Assembly: GCF_003144195.1 (NCBI RefSeq)
Contig: NW_020290008.1
Location: 62,001 to 126,000, forward strand
Direction: 5' to 3'
Length of the DNA: 64,000 bases
Origin: Ceraceosorus guamensis
Taxonomy: Eukaryota > Basidiomycota > Exobasidiomycetes > Ceraceosorales > Ceraceosoraceae
How positions within the stretch are numbered: position 1 is the first letter of the stretch; every line of letters starts with the position of its first letter. A program made the translations under genes and the position numbers. The notes beneath the pieces are model-generated. The model was not told the DNA's origin and did not search any database. It worked only from the letters and a program-made list of their open reading frames with translations. This document shows, in pieces, positions 1 through 11,450 of the stretch.

Positions 1-1221
1 CGGAGGGTGCCATCATGGAAATACGGCCTGGTGTAGGAGGTGCAGAAGCGACGCTGTTCACAGGAGATTTGTTGCGCATGTACAGGACGTATGCCAGTGC
101 ATACACTTCTTCGACAGGCTCGGTTTGGAAAGTCGAGCTTCTCCGAGTGGTCGAGGCAGACTCCTTCGGCTTTGAAGCGTACAAAGAAGTGACACTTCGA
201 GTAGAGGGCAAAGATGCATACAGGCACCTCAAAAACGAAGCCGGCGTACATCGCGTACAGAGAATCCCAAAGACTCAGAATTTGGGCAAGATTCAAACCA
301 GCACTGCTGCGGTTATTGTTCTTCCTCAGATACCGGACGATGCGTCGGAAGTCAAGGATATTGTAGATGTTGCGGATGTGAAGGAGGAAGTGATGCGCAG
401 TCGGGGCGCTGGAGGACAGGTGAGTGCGGCAAGCGAGCGATCAAGTGTCGATTGTTTGCGTCTGGATTCAGCACTGATGCGCTCTATCACACCTGTCGCG
501 GCGCTTTGCAGCACGTCAACAAGACAGAATCGGCAATCAGATTGACGCACGAGCCGACAGGAATCAGTGTATCGATGCAAGATTCTCGTTCGCAGCACCA
601 AGTGAGTCTGCGCAGCGAGGACATCGAGAAGCTTGACAGAGTGCAGTGCTCGTGCCATTCCTCATCCACGCAATCGCGCTTGCTCGGTCCGCTCAGAATC
701 GCGCAAAAGCTTGGCAGATCCTCAGAGCTCGATTGTTGGATCGAAAGATTCAAGCTGAGGAGGAAAGTAAACGATCGGCAAGGCGAAGCCAGGTGGGAAG
801 CATGCATCGAGTAGATAGGATCAGAACGTACAATTATCAGCAGGTGAGCGCGGCCAGTCTGGGCACGAAGTGAGAAGAGACGCGGAGGTCGATGCGGTTG
901 TGTGACCTGCTGTGGTCGCCTAGAGCGAAGGTGAAGCAGGGCGCTCGGTTTTGGAACGTCTTCACTGACAACTTTCCACACCACCGGCACGTCCAGGATC
1001 GAATAACGGATCACCGAATCTCCCTCTCTTTACCTTTAGACCGCGTCATGTCCGGAGATGCTTCTTTTGGTCTGGGACACATTTTGACGTCGCTCGAGGA
1101 GCATTCCGATTTGTTGAGACTTAGAGGGATGAAAGAGGACCTGCAGAGAGATTTGGAGCAAGAAGGGAGTGGTGAAGATGAGAAGGAGAGGGGAAAGGGT
1201 AGGAATAACACCAAGAAATAA
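1..1221 (+). CDS. MRF1: Mitochondrial peptide chain release factor 1 (3' part)
   Basis: Class I release factor that reads UAA/UAG in the mitochondrial ribosome and triggers peptidyl-tRNA hydrolysis. The 5' end is cut by the window; the frame enters at base 3. Predicted exons are 1-419, 512-601, 697-843 and 997-1221, all introns starting GTGAG. Visible family motifs in order are [20 protein letters not shown] (the PxT codon-recognition tripeptide is PKT), [17 protein letters not shown] (the catalytic GGQ, with an intron directly after the Gln), [14 protein letters not shown], and [16 protein letters not shown]. The C-terminus is acidic and basic, ending in KKERGKG-like charged residues after the usual RF1 end. 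The spliced protein matches bacterial RF1 through the whole visible length, so I regard it as intact and mitochondrial by family; the targeting peptide lies outside the window. Confidence 0.93.
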
Positions 1222-1556
1222 GATGCAAACAACTCGATAGTGCGCTCGTGAAGGACCCGAGGTGTTGAGGGCGCCGTATAGCGCCGTATGAGGCTTGTTC
1301 GTGTCCTGGTGTGCTGATTGGAGGATGCCGGAGGCGCTCGCATGGATGCTCTCACACGACCATGTCACTCAGACGGGAGTCCGGGGGGGGGAGGATTGCT
1401 TCGATTAGAGCGACGAGGTAGCCAGAGAGCCTTGGAGGCAACAGGAGGAGCAAACAAGAGATTGTGGTATGATGCGACAACATTTGTGCAAGTGGACGGG
1501 CTACCGTTGGTCCTGCTAAGCGGAGGCGACGCACATCGGTGGAGTGATAGAGCGAT
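1222..1556. other. Convergent intergenic stretch
   Basis: Shared 3' region of the release factor gene and the PET117-like gene. It holds a run of nine G near 1382-1390. An open frame crosses it on each strand but neither resembles a known family or has a credible start and splice pattern. Confidence 0.5.
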
Positions 1557-2257
1557 TCAGCACACATTCCGACTCAACTGCGACATGCTTTGGAAGCAGG
1601 CCTCCTCATGACACGCACGTGTCACTCCAGCATGCGCGAATTCGTCTTTCCTTCTGCTGTCCAGCGCATACACCAGAACTCTCTTACTCACCTCTCCAGC
1701 CCATCCCTTCGTAGGTTGCAACTGTTGAAATCTAGCTTCTCTTTCCCTGTTCAGTACCAAGTCCAATGCCCTCGCTTCTCTTTGTCTCGTCTTTTCCTCT
1801 TCCGAGCTCGATGATGCTAGCGATGGTGCGCCGGGTGTGGAGCCTGTTGATGTGGAAGACGATGATGCGGAAGCTGCTGCTTCTCGCTCTCTCTGCAGCG
1901 CTCGCTCTGCTAATCGCGCCGTATCTCTCTCGACGCCTTTGTGCATGTTCTGAGCCCAAGAGGGAGGTGAAGAGCCGAAGTGACGTCTCAGCTCGTAGCT
2001 TCGAAGCATCCCGAACGCCGAGAAAGGTACGCTGTGTGCCTCCATGCCGTCTTCGAGAAAATCTATCCATCCGGCGTTTCACCCAGTGATATCTCGGTGT
2101 CCATCGCAATTCCCAACTGTGCTGCCTTGGCAGGCTCGCGCAAAGAATCTCCTTGACTCACCCGAGCTTCTCGAACCTGCATATAATGTACTCCCCAGAC
2201 AGTCAAACCCGATACAACGATCGAACCTAGCAAAGTAGCTTTAGCAGCTCGAGACAT
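1557..2257 (-). CDS. PET117: PET117-like cytochrome c oxidase assembly protein
   Basis: Small mitochondrial protein needed for complex IV assembly and, by family knowledge, linked to heme a synthesis. Predicted exons on the minus strand are 2257-2162, 1949-1692 and 1577-1557 (124 residues). The N-terminus MSRAAKATLLGSIVVSGLTV is the family signature (MSRASK plus one membrane segment), followed by WGVHYMQVREAR joined to NMHKGVERDTARL; in Pet117 the same NMHxGVxRD element follows the helix. Donor GTGAGTCAAG and acceptor CTCAG give a phase 0 join exactly between these motifs. The middle is an acidic, Ser-rich insert unusual for the family (about 100-110 residues is normal). The last six codons depend on a third exon that I place at 1577-1557 only by splice signals, so the C-terminus is uncertain. 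Confidence 0.75.
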
Positions 2258-3695
2258 TGTCGCTCCGTCCCTCGTCGAGTCGAGTCGAATGGATTTGGTT
2301 CTGATTCGAGCCGCTTACTCGAATGTCCGCACGCGACACACGAGACCGTCCCTCTGACTTGCTTTGCATTTGATGTGAGCGAGAGCGAGAGCCTGCGTGA
2401 GATCTTGAATCTTGGGTCGGTGTGAGGGGCAGATACATTCGCACCTTTGATTGACTCTGTGATCAAGAAAGTACAGACTCAAAGTTAGAAGGTACGTCCA
2501 AAGCTGTGCGCACTCAATCAGAAGAGAGTTGAATGTATTCTCATGATTCTGATTCCATTCACATTCGCCATTCACAATCACGAATGAAATCATCATTTTG
2601 GTTTCAAGCGCGAACGCATGAGTCAGGAAAACGATCTCGTACGAAAAAAACAAAAGAAAGTCATCGGCAACACGCGCTATAAGCCGCGGCTAAACTCCGT
2701 AACGTCCAGCTCGATCGGCCCACTCCGCGAGCTCTGCCACTCACGAGTGCGTGAGGCTCACACTCGTGACCATCCACGAGCACACGAACGACTCGCAGAT
2801 GCAGATGGGCTATGCACGCACGCATTCAATTGGTGATTGTGATTGTTTATGCAGCACCAGCTAGGGCGGGGGATCCTTATCTGCTGCTGCATGGCCTACG
2901 TGACTGTACCGGTCAGGTCAGTAGACGGTACCTACCATCGCGCATCTTCTCCACTTTGACTCTTGCTGCAGGAACTCTTGCAGGCGTGTGAGTTTTTTAA
3001 AGGCTTGCCGGCGGGGTAGAACACGTAAGTATGCGAATAGTAGTAGTAGTAGACTGCACAGTCAGAAAGTCTGATGAGTTACGAGTATAGATAAACCAAG
3101 AGGAAGAAGATACCGAGCAGAGGCGGCAAACACGGAGTCTCCTCTTGATTGTGCATGATTCGTGATTGTTGACTGCAGCTATGGGGACGTGGATGGCGCG
3201 GCTTGCGATTTGCATTCACATTTGCATTTGCATTTGCGTGGGCTCGTGATTTGTGACTCAAAGCGGTGGAGCATGTGCTTATCCTCTGCTTCTGCTCTTC
3301 CATCCAACTCACCTTGCATGCTCACAACCTCCAACAGGGAGCAGGAGGAACGCGTTTGTGTAAACTGCCGCGCAAGAGCAAACGTGCGGCGTAGAATTGC
3401 GGATAGCAGTTCACGAGCAGTGGATGGCATCTGTAAGATAGCTGGCCGAGCAAGGATTCAGGACCCGGCGTGCCCAAGACTCGTCACTGCTGTCTGCTAG
3501 CCGAGTCAGACAGTGTCAGGGTCAAAGGGAGCTTTGCAATCAAGACGAGAACAGACGGTCCGTCGGTCGGGTCCGGTCAGCTACAAGCCAAACCTTTACC
3601 TCTGATTTTCAACGGGCCCTCTTGCAAGACTCTCCCCCACCACGTTGAGCCTCTCGCCAGTTGCCCTCTCTCGTAACCGCATCCCCTACACCGTC
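2258..3695. other. Divergent intergenic region (PET117-like / permease)
   Basis: About 1.4 kb between two divergent starts. I see no gene. It contains short tandem TTTGCA copies near 3220-3236, an ATTCGTGATT motif at 3158-3167, and several AT-rich stretches. Probably promoter DNA for both neighbours. Confidence 0.5.
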
Positions 3696-6347
3696 ATGGA
3701 CGCCACGCCTACTGCAGCGCAAGCTGCTGATCGGACGGACACTATGTCGCCCAAAGATGCACAACTTTCCCAGCACGATCACCAGCAAAGGTTCGGATTG
3801 CTGAGTATTGTGGGATTAGCATTTGCCGTGCTCAACAGTCCTACCGGTGAGTTTGGCTCGGTTGTATGAGGGCGGTAGGACAAGACAAGATGAAGTTAGT
3901 GATACACGACACCTTTGGTGGTCTCGGCTCGCTCTCTAGAAGCCGCGACCTCCATCGCTCAAGCTGCCTTCTTTCACCGTCACCCCTGCATCTTCACTTT
4001 TGCATCGTATACGACCCCCGCAGCCATGTCCGCCTCCCTCTCCGTCGTGCTACCTTCCGGTGGACCCGTCTCTGTGATCTGGGGTCTGTTTCTATCCTTT
4101 CTCGGCGTCTTTTCCGTTGCGCTCTCGCTAGCCGAGTTGTGTTCTGCCGCTCCGACTCCCGGAGGCCCGTATCACTGGGTCTGGTTACTTTCGCGCATCA
4201 ACGACTCGAGGGAAGATGGTGCGGCAGCTGAAAGAGGGAGGAAGGCATCGTTGAGATTGACTTATGCGACGGGATGGATCGCTACGGCGGGATGGATCTG
4301 TCTGGCTGCTACCACCTCTTCCCTAGCCGGCACTTTGATTGTGGGAGCTATCGCCTTGAACAATGCCAACTATCAAGAGCAGAGTTGGCACATCTTTCGT
4401 GAGTCGGGCGAGTCAACGTAATCGCTGAGTGCTAGCGATGCAAGCACCGAGTTGGGCATCGAGAACGCGACTCATGCTCCTTGCGATTCTTGCCACACAC
4501 CTCGTTGCACCTTCTACTCTGTCTGGCTTGTCCTCTGCATGCCTCACCTGATCGCCTTGCAGTCATCTACGTCGCTTTTGCTATCGGAGCTTGGTTCGTG
4601 AATGTCTTTGGAGCGAAAATTTTGGATCCGATCAACCGTGCGGCCCTGATCGTGAGTCGGGGAATGGCCGCATTGGGTGCAACACGTGGTGGCCTCGCAC
4701 CTCGATTATTGACCGTGATTCCTCTTGTCCATCAAGTGGTCCCTACTAGGCGTCTTTTTGATCTTGGTCACGACGCTCTCCGTCTCCTCTCCCGTATATC
4801 AGCCCGCCTCGTTCGTGTTTGGAAATTTTGCGAATAGGACGGGATGGCCCGACGGCGCAGCTTGGATCTTGGGATTGTTGCAGAGCACGTTCGGACTGGT
4901 CGGGGTGGATGGCGTTAGTCACTTGGTGGAAGAATTGCCTAGACCTCATAGGAACGCGCCGCTGGCCATGATTCTTGGTGAGCAGTAGCCTGTGGTGGAG
5001 CGACGCATGGCGAGAAGGGCCTCCTTTTGCGCACACTTGCGACGGCGTGATATGCTAATGCTTGCTTGCTTGCTTGCTTTTCGCTCGTCCTCATCCTCGA
5101 TGCAGCACCCATCATTGGATTCCTGAGCGCCTTGGCCATCCTCATGACCTTTTTGTTCGTCCTTCGAGACTTTGATGCCGTGGTGGACTCATCAGCGGGT
5201 CCCTTGCTGGAGATCATCTACCAAGCATTAGGCGGACGAGATGTGGCCAATCCCTCTCGGGCCATATTAGCAGGCAGTACAGCACTCTACGTCTTGCCCA
5301 TCATTTCGATGGCGTTTGCGGCCATTGCTATCCTGTGCGCTTCGTCGCGACAGACGCAATCGTTCGCGAAAGATCGAGGATTCCCGAGATTGCTGTCCGA
5401 CTACTTGGCGAAAGAGAATGAGAGGACAGGTACGCCCATTTGGAGCATCACCTTTTCTACAGCTTGGGTCATCATTTTTGGATGCATCTTTTTGGGAAGC
5501 GAGACGGCGCTCAATTCCATATTGAGCGCTAGTGTAGTCTTGCTGCAGATCAGCTACATTTTGCCAATCGCGTTGGTGTTGACCAAAGGTAGGAATTGTA
5601 TGGATGGGATACAGCAACGTGTGCTCTTGCCACAGAGCATCGCGCGATCGATCAGTGAGGTATCGCAGGAGCAGGAGAGCCATAACTTCCAGCACAAGAA
5701 AGAGCGAGTAGGGAGTCTTACCACAGCTGGTCGAGGGTCACTTCACTTGTCATATCGAGGCGCTCGACGCTTTAACCTCGACAATGTCAGAATCTCATCC
5801 CTCTTCAGCAGGACAACGGCTGGAAAGGTTGCAAAAGGACAAGAGACACGTTGGCTGGCCATCATCATCAACGTCTGGTCCATCATCTTTAGCTCCGTCA
5901 CCACCGTCTTCTTCTTCTTCCCTAGCGAATTACCAGTGAGCGGGTCGAACATGAACTACGTCGGTAAGCATCGCTCTCCTTTCCATTCTTCTCTTTCTCG
6001 CTCGCACGCACGCGCACAAGAATGATGATGCCGACCATCATCTCTTACCCTCTACGATGCCTTCATCAGTGGTCGTGACTTCCATCGTCGTTCTCCTCTC
6101 CCTCTCCAGCTGGCTCATGGATGGACGCAGACATTACGACGGACCTCTATCCGCCGATTTGCTCTCGCTCTCGCTCTCGCGCCAACAACTCTCTCAAGAT
6201 GCTGATCGGCAAGACGTGCGCACGAGCGACAATCGCGATAGCCCGAAAGAAGAGACGAAGCCGAAAGGCGGCGGCGGCGGCGGCGGCGATGGCGGGCCGA
6301 CTTTGAATGGCGCAGAGCCGCAGATCAGGGATTCAAATTACGAGTAG
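3696..6347 (+). CDS. APC-superfamily permease (choline/GABA/amino-acid type)
   Basis: Proton-coupled transporter of the fungal amino acid-choline-polyamine group (Hnm1/Uga4-like), expected in the plasma or vacuolar membrane. Predicted exons: 3696-3846, 4024-4398, 4563-4651, 4737-4977, 5106-5963 and 6070-6347 (663 residues). Motifs seen include LNSPTAMSASLSVVLPSGGP (split by intron 1), APTPGGPYHWVWLLS, YATGWIATAGWICL, VDGVSHLVEELPRP and ASSRQTQSFAKDRGFP, all typical of this family, with about twelve hydrophobic segments. The final exon restores SSWLMDGRRHYDGP, the usual post-TM12 end. Oddities are a long, basic Ser-rich loop between about residues 450 and 530, and a C-terminal tail with seven consecutive Gly from a GGC repeat. 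Intron 4 contains a TGCT repeat. Substrate cannot be decided from sequence; choline or GABA are the best guesses. Confidence 0.88.
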
Positions 6348-6794
6348 CGGAGCGGGTAAGGGTCCGTCTGCATCAACGAGTACTGCAATGAATGAGCTGG
6401 GCTGTTGTTCTTTCCCCCTTCTCTCTTTCTCTTTTTGTTGCGCCTGCTTCCGTGCTTCCAAGACAAGGAGGGGGGGGGGGGGAAGGCGCAAGTGGGCGAG
6501 CAAGACAAAGTGGTGAAAGTGGTGCGCTTGTCAAGAATGGCTAGGCAACTTCGCCTCCCGAACGACTGGGCTTGACATTGGAGAGAGCGCAGCAAGATTT
6601 GGCCCAAGTTTTGCGCTCCCATTTCGATTGATTTGCGTGGAGCTATGCGCAGTTGCAGCGGTAACGTGACACGTCGAAGCTTACGCACGGCCACCAACTG
6701 TTCCCGAGCAATGAGAGTGTACTCTGTAGCGTGCAAAGGTGGATGGAGCAAGAGCCCTACATCGACGCAAGTCAAGCATCGACCCAACCTCGCA
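6348..6794. other. Convergent intergenic stretch with G-run
   Basis: Shared 3' region of the permease and the dehydrogenase. It contains a run of 13 G at 6470-6482 preceded by a pyrimidine-rich tract. No gene seen. Confidence 0.5.
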
Positions 6795-7761
6795 CTACTT
6801 TGACTGATCTAGCAAAGGTCTAGCGACGTCTCTAGGGCCCGCTTGATTGGTGGGGAAGATGAGGGACTCTGCAATCTGTACATGCGCCGGTCTATTCGCC
6901 GCCCAAACGATTTCTTCCGCCACATCCTCGCTACTCAGCGGCTGCAATCCACTGTAGACCTGATCCGCTTTTTGTTGATCTCCCCTGAACCTGGTGAGGG
7001 AGAAACCTTCGGAAGCTACGAGTCCCGGCTGAATTTCCGTGATTCGAATCTTCGTGTCGACGACTTCTTTGCGCAGGGCAGAAGTAAAGGCTCGTACGGC
7101 GTACTTTGTTGCGCAGTAGATGGATCCGCCCGGATAAGCTTCTACGCCGGCTACGCTACCGATCTGAATGATGTGACCTGATCCTCGCTGTTTGAACTGA
7201 TTGATGAAGAGCTGCGTCATGCCTATCAAGCCCTTGACATTCGTATCGATCATCACATTCACCTCTTCCTCCTCAATCTCTCCCACCTTTTCGACTCCCA
7301 AAACCAATCCCGCATTGTTGACCAATATGTCCACCTTGTCCTTGGCCCAACTTGGTAGACGAGAGGCGAGGTGGGAAATGTCGTTGGATTTGGAAACGTC
7401 GAGCGTTAGACTTTGGAATAGTCCACCGCATTCGAGACCGGACGAGTTGTGCGCTTCGACGCAGCGCGATTGGATCGTTGATAGTGCGGAAGCTCGACGG
7501 GCTGTAAGAATCACATTTGCACCTGCACGAGCTGGAACGGTTGGCAGGAAGTATGTCGGGCACAAGTGTGGCGCCCCAAAGATGCAAGCAGAGTCACGAG
7601 TTCAGGATGGTTGGTTGCGCAACGCCCACATCGACTCTTGTACCCCCGCTCTTTCAACGCTCACCGAACAAGATGGCTGTGGCTGCTCCGATACCTCCGC
7701 TAGCTCCAGTGATGAGCACCACCTTATCCTGCAATCTAGAAGGCCCAAATAGAGAAGACAT
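6795..7761 (-). CDS. Short-chain dehydrogenase/reductase (YMR226C-like)
   Basis: NAD(P)-dependent classical SDR. Exons are 7761-7665 and 7531-6795 (277 residues); the join restores the Rossmann start, LITGASGGIGAATAILF followed by ARAGANVILTARR. Seen: TGxxxGIG glycine motif, DILVNNAG, the catalytic Ser in QIGSVAG, and YCATK with the catalytic Tyr and Lys, then EIQPGLVASEGFS. The ARR after the second strand suggests NADP preference. The sequence most resembles the fungal 3-hydroxy acid/serine dehydrogenase group. Length fits the family (about 265-275). The gene is divergent from the ChaN-like gene. Substrate is inferred only from resemblance. Confidence 0.9.
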
Positions 7762-7891
7762 GATGATCAATATCTCTTCGCTGTTGCGGCTGCTCGATCC
7801 TCAAAGATTCCCGTTCGTCGGCTCGCTTGGTATTGGAAAGGAGGCTCGCGCGTATGAGAGTGCAGCTTGGCGAGAGTGAAGATGCCGTCAA

Positions 7892-7911
7892 GAGGTGAGG
7901 TGAGGTGAGGT
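7892..7911. repeat. Tandem GAGGT, four copies
   Basis: Four exact 5-bp units upstream of the dehydrogenase start. Confidence 0.9.
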
Positions 7912-7997
7912 GATTGCGAGTTCGCGAGTGTCGATAGTCGCCGACAAAGATGGCAAATCCTACGATCTACAAATTCCCACGAATCGTACGGTTGTTG

Positions 7998-8068
7998 TGT
8001 GAATGTGAATGTGATGATGTGAGTGTGAAGTGTGAAGTGTGAAGGGTGAAGTGTGAAGTGTGAATGTG
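7998..8068. repeat. Degenerate TGTGAA/TGTGAAG minisatellite
   Basis: About eleven near-copies of a 6-7 bp GTGAA-containing unit, imperfect, in the divergent promoter region. Confidence 0.85.
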
Positions 8069-8605
8069 CACGACGGCAGGCAAGCCTCTTAATTGGCTGT
8101 GTGTTCGCTGTCCCTGCACGCATTCAAGCGCATGCACATTGATTACCCAGTCAGGCCTCACGTGATTCGCAACGCAACGCAGCGCCCAATTCTGATTCTC
8201 ATCTGTTGATGTGGAGGCTCAGGCTTTTGTACGCGCGCGGTGTGTAAGAGCTGCTGCTAAAGCCGTGATTCTTGATCTCTCTCGTCAATTTGGCATTCAC
8301 ATTCGTGCTTCACGAGTGGCTTTGTGCCTGCTGCTGGGCGGTGCTTGATGCAACACGTACACGGCAGCACTCGCGACTCTGTTGACCTATGCAACCAGCA
8401 TACAACGTCACTCTGCAACATCATCTCCCTCACCAAAAGTCACACCAATCAAGCCGAGCACGCACAGCACAGCACAGCGCAACCTTTGGAGGGTTGGTGC
8501 CTCGATGCACCCGGAGTGGAGTCCCCATCGCATCCACGTTTATGCATGCAGCTGCGCACAAAGTTGAAAGTATACAGGGGCGTTTGCAAAGGTACCAGCA
8601 GAGGA

Positions 8606-8647
8606 GCAAGTGCAAGTGCAAGTGCAAGTGCAAGTGCAAGTGCAAGT
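8606..8647. repeat. Tandem GCAAGT, seven copies
   Basis: Seven exact hexamer units just upstream of the chosen ATG of the ChaN-like gene. Being in-frame hexamers, they would encode alternating Cys-Lys if the upstream ATG were used. Confidence 0.95.
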
Positions 8648-8739
8648 CAAAAGTTGCAGCTTGTGTGATCGAGCACAGCCAACTTGTAATCCTTGCACAC
8701 GACGCACGCTCCATAGATCAGTCACAACAGTGTAGGAGT

Positions 8740-10860
8740 ATGTCTGCTTCCTCTGCCGCTTCTACAGCAGCTGCTGTTCGAGATCCAGAACATCGGCGAC
8801 ACGAGCAAGAGCCAGAGCAGGACGCAAGCTTTACCTCCAACCTCAGCTTCAGCCCAATGTCTCATCTTTCGGTCCTTTTGCAAAAGTTGACTCCACCGCG
8901 TATCCTGCTCGGACCTCATCCCAGTCTGAGATGCGCCGTCGCCTCCGGCTTGCCTCGACCGCCGCGGTTCAGAGGAGATTTGGACCAGCAGCAGCAACAG
9001 CAGGCTTGTCGAGTGAATGCAGGTCAGCCCGACACGATCGCAGATGCAGCCGAGGCCTCAAACTTGCCGTCTCCACTGTTATCAAGCATGACGACATTGT
9101 CATCAGCATCATCGTGGGCAGACTATGCGCTCGCAGTCGACCCGTCACGCCTGATCAACTCCTTTTCGCATCTGCTCAACACCTCAAACTCCGAGCAGAA
9201 CACCTCGCACACGTCCAAGACGAGCTGCAATGTGAAGGATGAAGACGCGAGTATGCCCCGAGTGGTGTGGTTCGGCGAACAACACCATCAGCCTGGCGTG
9301 TTAAAGGCACAAATGCAATTGTTGGATGCGCTTTCTCATGTGCCCTCCGACACTCCTGATTCGTTCGACAATCCTCAAAGCTCCCTCGACTCGCGCGAGA
9401 AGCTCCTGTCGCGAGCGTCCGATCAAAGCTCGCTCAGCACCAATATCACCACCACCACGACCAGCACCAACCCCTCTCGATCCAAACTTTCCCTCGTCCT
9501 CGAAGCTTTCTCCCTCAAAGATCAGCCCTTATTAGACCTTTTCCAATCCTCTCACCTGTCCATCTCGGACCTGACCCATTTCTATTCCCACTATTCCAAA
9601 GAAAATTTCGACCTCTTGCATTTTGCGCCCCTGTTGACCTTGGCCAAGGAAAGAGGAGTCAGAATTTGGGCCGGCTTTCCTCCCCGCGATTGGGCGGGAT
9701 ACGTGATGAAGAGGGATGGAGAAGGGGCGATCGGAGCGTTGGGACGTTGGGAGCAAGAGAGGTATGGACGCATGTTGCGGGGATTATCATCTGCATCTTC
9801 TCTTCGAGAGCTTTGCAGCAGCGACGACGTGGTCAGCGATGCGTCGTCGACGACCTTGCATGCTCAACATGCAGAGCAAGATCCATCGCCCACTTTACCA
9901 GCGGAAATTTGGCAGACGTATAGCTCGTTGCGAGCTGAAGATCGACAAATCGTTCGGCCCATCGTTCCCTTTCAGCCCGATAAGAGGGAGAAAGAGGAGG
10001 ACGGGGCAACTTTATCGACCATCATCTATCAGATTTACAAGGTCTCTCGCGCTCACCAGACATTTCTCAGTAGTCTTTTTCAACCTGATAAACCTCCCTC
10101 GTGGCCTTCCGACTACGTGCTGTCCAGATCGCGTGCGGAGGAACAAATCTCTCGGTTGGGCATGGAGGAGCAAGAAGCGTATCGATTGCGTCTGCATCGA
10201 AGTCGAGAAGAAGAAGAGCAGCAACAAATGTTGGATGTGACGTTGTTGGAGCCGATGCTGCACAGGGCTTCCAAAGGATTCGGCCCTGCTCAAGCGGTCA
10301 AGGATACATTCTTGGCTGGCGTGGTGGATCAAATCTTAGGTCCTGTTGTCCTGCCTCGCTCTGCGTTGAGAAAGACGGATACGGATGAAGCTCGCGCTAG
10401 CTGCACGAACATGAGCGAAAGGGTTTTAGTCATAGCAGGTTCGGGCCATCTAGAGTATTCGTTGGGCGCTCCGGAAAGACTTAGAGATCTGAGACGCGCC
10501 AGGTATACGATTCAACAATCAGCAGCAGCAAAGGAGAAGCGAGCCAAAGATGCGAAGGCGATCCTCGAGGAGCGATTGTGGCTGGAGAACAAGGCGGAGA
10601 AGAACTTGCTGATCCTTAGCAAACCCAAAGATTCGGGCGTTTGGGGTGTCGAGGTGGAAGCGATGGATGAGCAGGCGAGGGAGCGCGAGATGCGCTCATC
10701 GCATGTGATGGGACACGCCGAGACCGCGAGCGCCGATGGAGAGAGGCGAGACCCGAGATTGCTCAGAAGCGCGAGCTTGACTGGCTGGGAATCGTTGGAC
10801 GGATGGGAAAGACCTTTGGCTGATGCTATTGTGCTGTACGATTGGGTCGAAGCTGAATAG
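8740..10860 (+). CDS. ChaN-like haem-binding/Tiki superfamily domain protein
   Basis: Intronless, 706 residues from the ATG at 8740 (MSASSAAST). An open frame continues upstream to 8389 but includes a Cys-Lys hexamer repeat, so the later start is preferred. Two halves of a ChaN-type domain are visible: VVWFGEQHHQPGVLKAQMQL (E-x-H-H near residue 172), SKLSLVLEAFSLKDQPLLDL, a block around FYSHYSKENFDLLHFAPLL and GVRIWAGFPPRDW, and near the C-terminus RVLVIAGSGHLEYSLGAPERL, which matches the ChaN end motif with its conserved His. ChaN binds haem in bacteria and its relatives include Tiki proteases; the function in fungi is not known to me. A poorly conserved Ser-rich N-terminal ~150 residues and acidic inserts surround the domain. 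No signal peptide is obvious. Confidence 0.72.
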   Translation: MSASSAASTAAAVRDPEHRRHEQEPEQDASFTSNLSFSPMSHLSVLLQKLTPPRILLGPHPSLRCAVASGLPRPPRFRGDLDQQQQQQACRVNAGQPDTIADAAEASNLPSPLLSSMTTLSSASSWADYALAVDPSRLINSFSHLLNTSNSEQNTSHTSKTSCNVKDEDASMPRVVWFGEQHHQPGVLKAQMQLLDALSHVPSDTPDSFDNPQSSLDSREKLLSRASDQSSLSTNITTTTTSTNPSRSKLSLVLEAFSLKDQPLLDLFQSSHLSISDLTHFYSHYSKENFDLLHFAPLLTLAKERGVRIWAGFPPRDWAGYVMKRDGEGAIGALGRWEQERYGRMLRGLSSASSLRELCSSDDVVSDASSTTLHAQHAEQDPSPTLPAEIWQTYSSLRAEDRQIVRPIVPFQPDKREKEEDGATLSTIIYQIYKVSRAHQTFLSSLFQPDKPPSWPSDYVLSRSRAEEQISRLGMEEQEAYRLRLHRSREEEEQQQMLDVTLLEPMLHRASKGFGPAQAVKDTFLAGVVDQILGPVVLPRSALRKTDTDEARASCTNMSERVLVIAGSGHLEYSLGAPERLRDLRRARYTIQQSAAAKEKRAKDAKAILEERLWLENKAEKNLLILSKPKDSGVWGVEVEAMDEQAREREMRSSHVMGHAETASADGERRDPRLLRSASLTGWESLDGWERPLADAIVLYDWVEAE

Positions 10861-11450
10861 AGAGGAGAGGGTGCTGGAAGAATGAAGTTTCAAGTCTGGG
10901 GTGCTAGTGGAGTGAGACTGTGTTCGCATAGTAATAGCTCCATGCTCGAGCTTTGTTGTCTCCATACTTGAGGCGTGCGGAGTCGTATGTCCCGTCGAGA
11001 TCCGTCTCTGCGGAAGCTGTGGGTTGGGGGCGTCGACACCGAGAGAGATGGTCCAAGAACTGGTGATATGAGTGCGCGCGAGTTCGTCTCAGACTGTCGT
11101 CATGGGGTCGGTAACTTTAGGTCGACCCGTGCGATTGACTGACGACCTCCGTTTCGAAATTGAGAGCTTTCGCAGCCAAAAGCTTCTGAATGATTGCGAG
11201 ACGGCCGCTTGGAATGTGCGCACGGCGAGGATGACAGAGAAGAGCATCGGCGCAGCGCTTTGAGCGTTTTCAGATTTTGAGATCCTTGATGCGACTCTCC
11301 CACTTTTGGCAGCGCAGCAGCTAGCAAGAGCACACGAGGACCGCATGGACCCAGAAGAGACGATCGACGAGCGAGGCGCCGGGCGCGCGTCTTGCGCGGG
11401 CATGCTACTGGACCCATCGTGATTGTCCTTGAAGCAGCTGGGTCTGCGTA
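10861..11450. other. Convergent intergenic stretch
   Basis: Shared 3' region of the ChaN-like gene and POP5. Overlapping open frames on the minus strand near 11089-11454 are Ser/Ala/Arg-rich, lack recognisable domains and end against the POP5 stop. Nothing I can support. Confidence 0.4.

Larger units (their letters stand above)
7762..8739. other. Divergent intergenic region rich in simple repeats
   Basis: Promoter-type spacer between the dehydrogenase and the ChaN-like gene. It holds three separate tandem repeats (listed separately), and CGTGATT motifs at 8161 and 8264. The frame of the downstream gene is open back to about 8389, but that extension is mostly translated repeat, so I treat it as leader. 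Confidence 0.5.
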
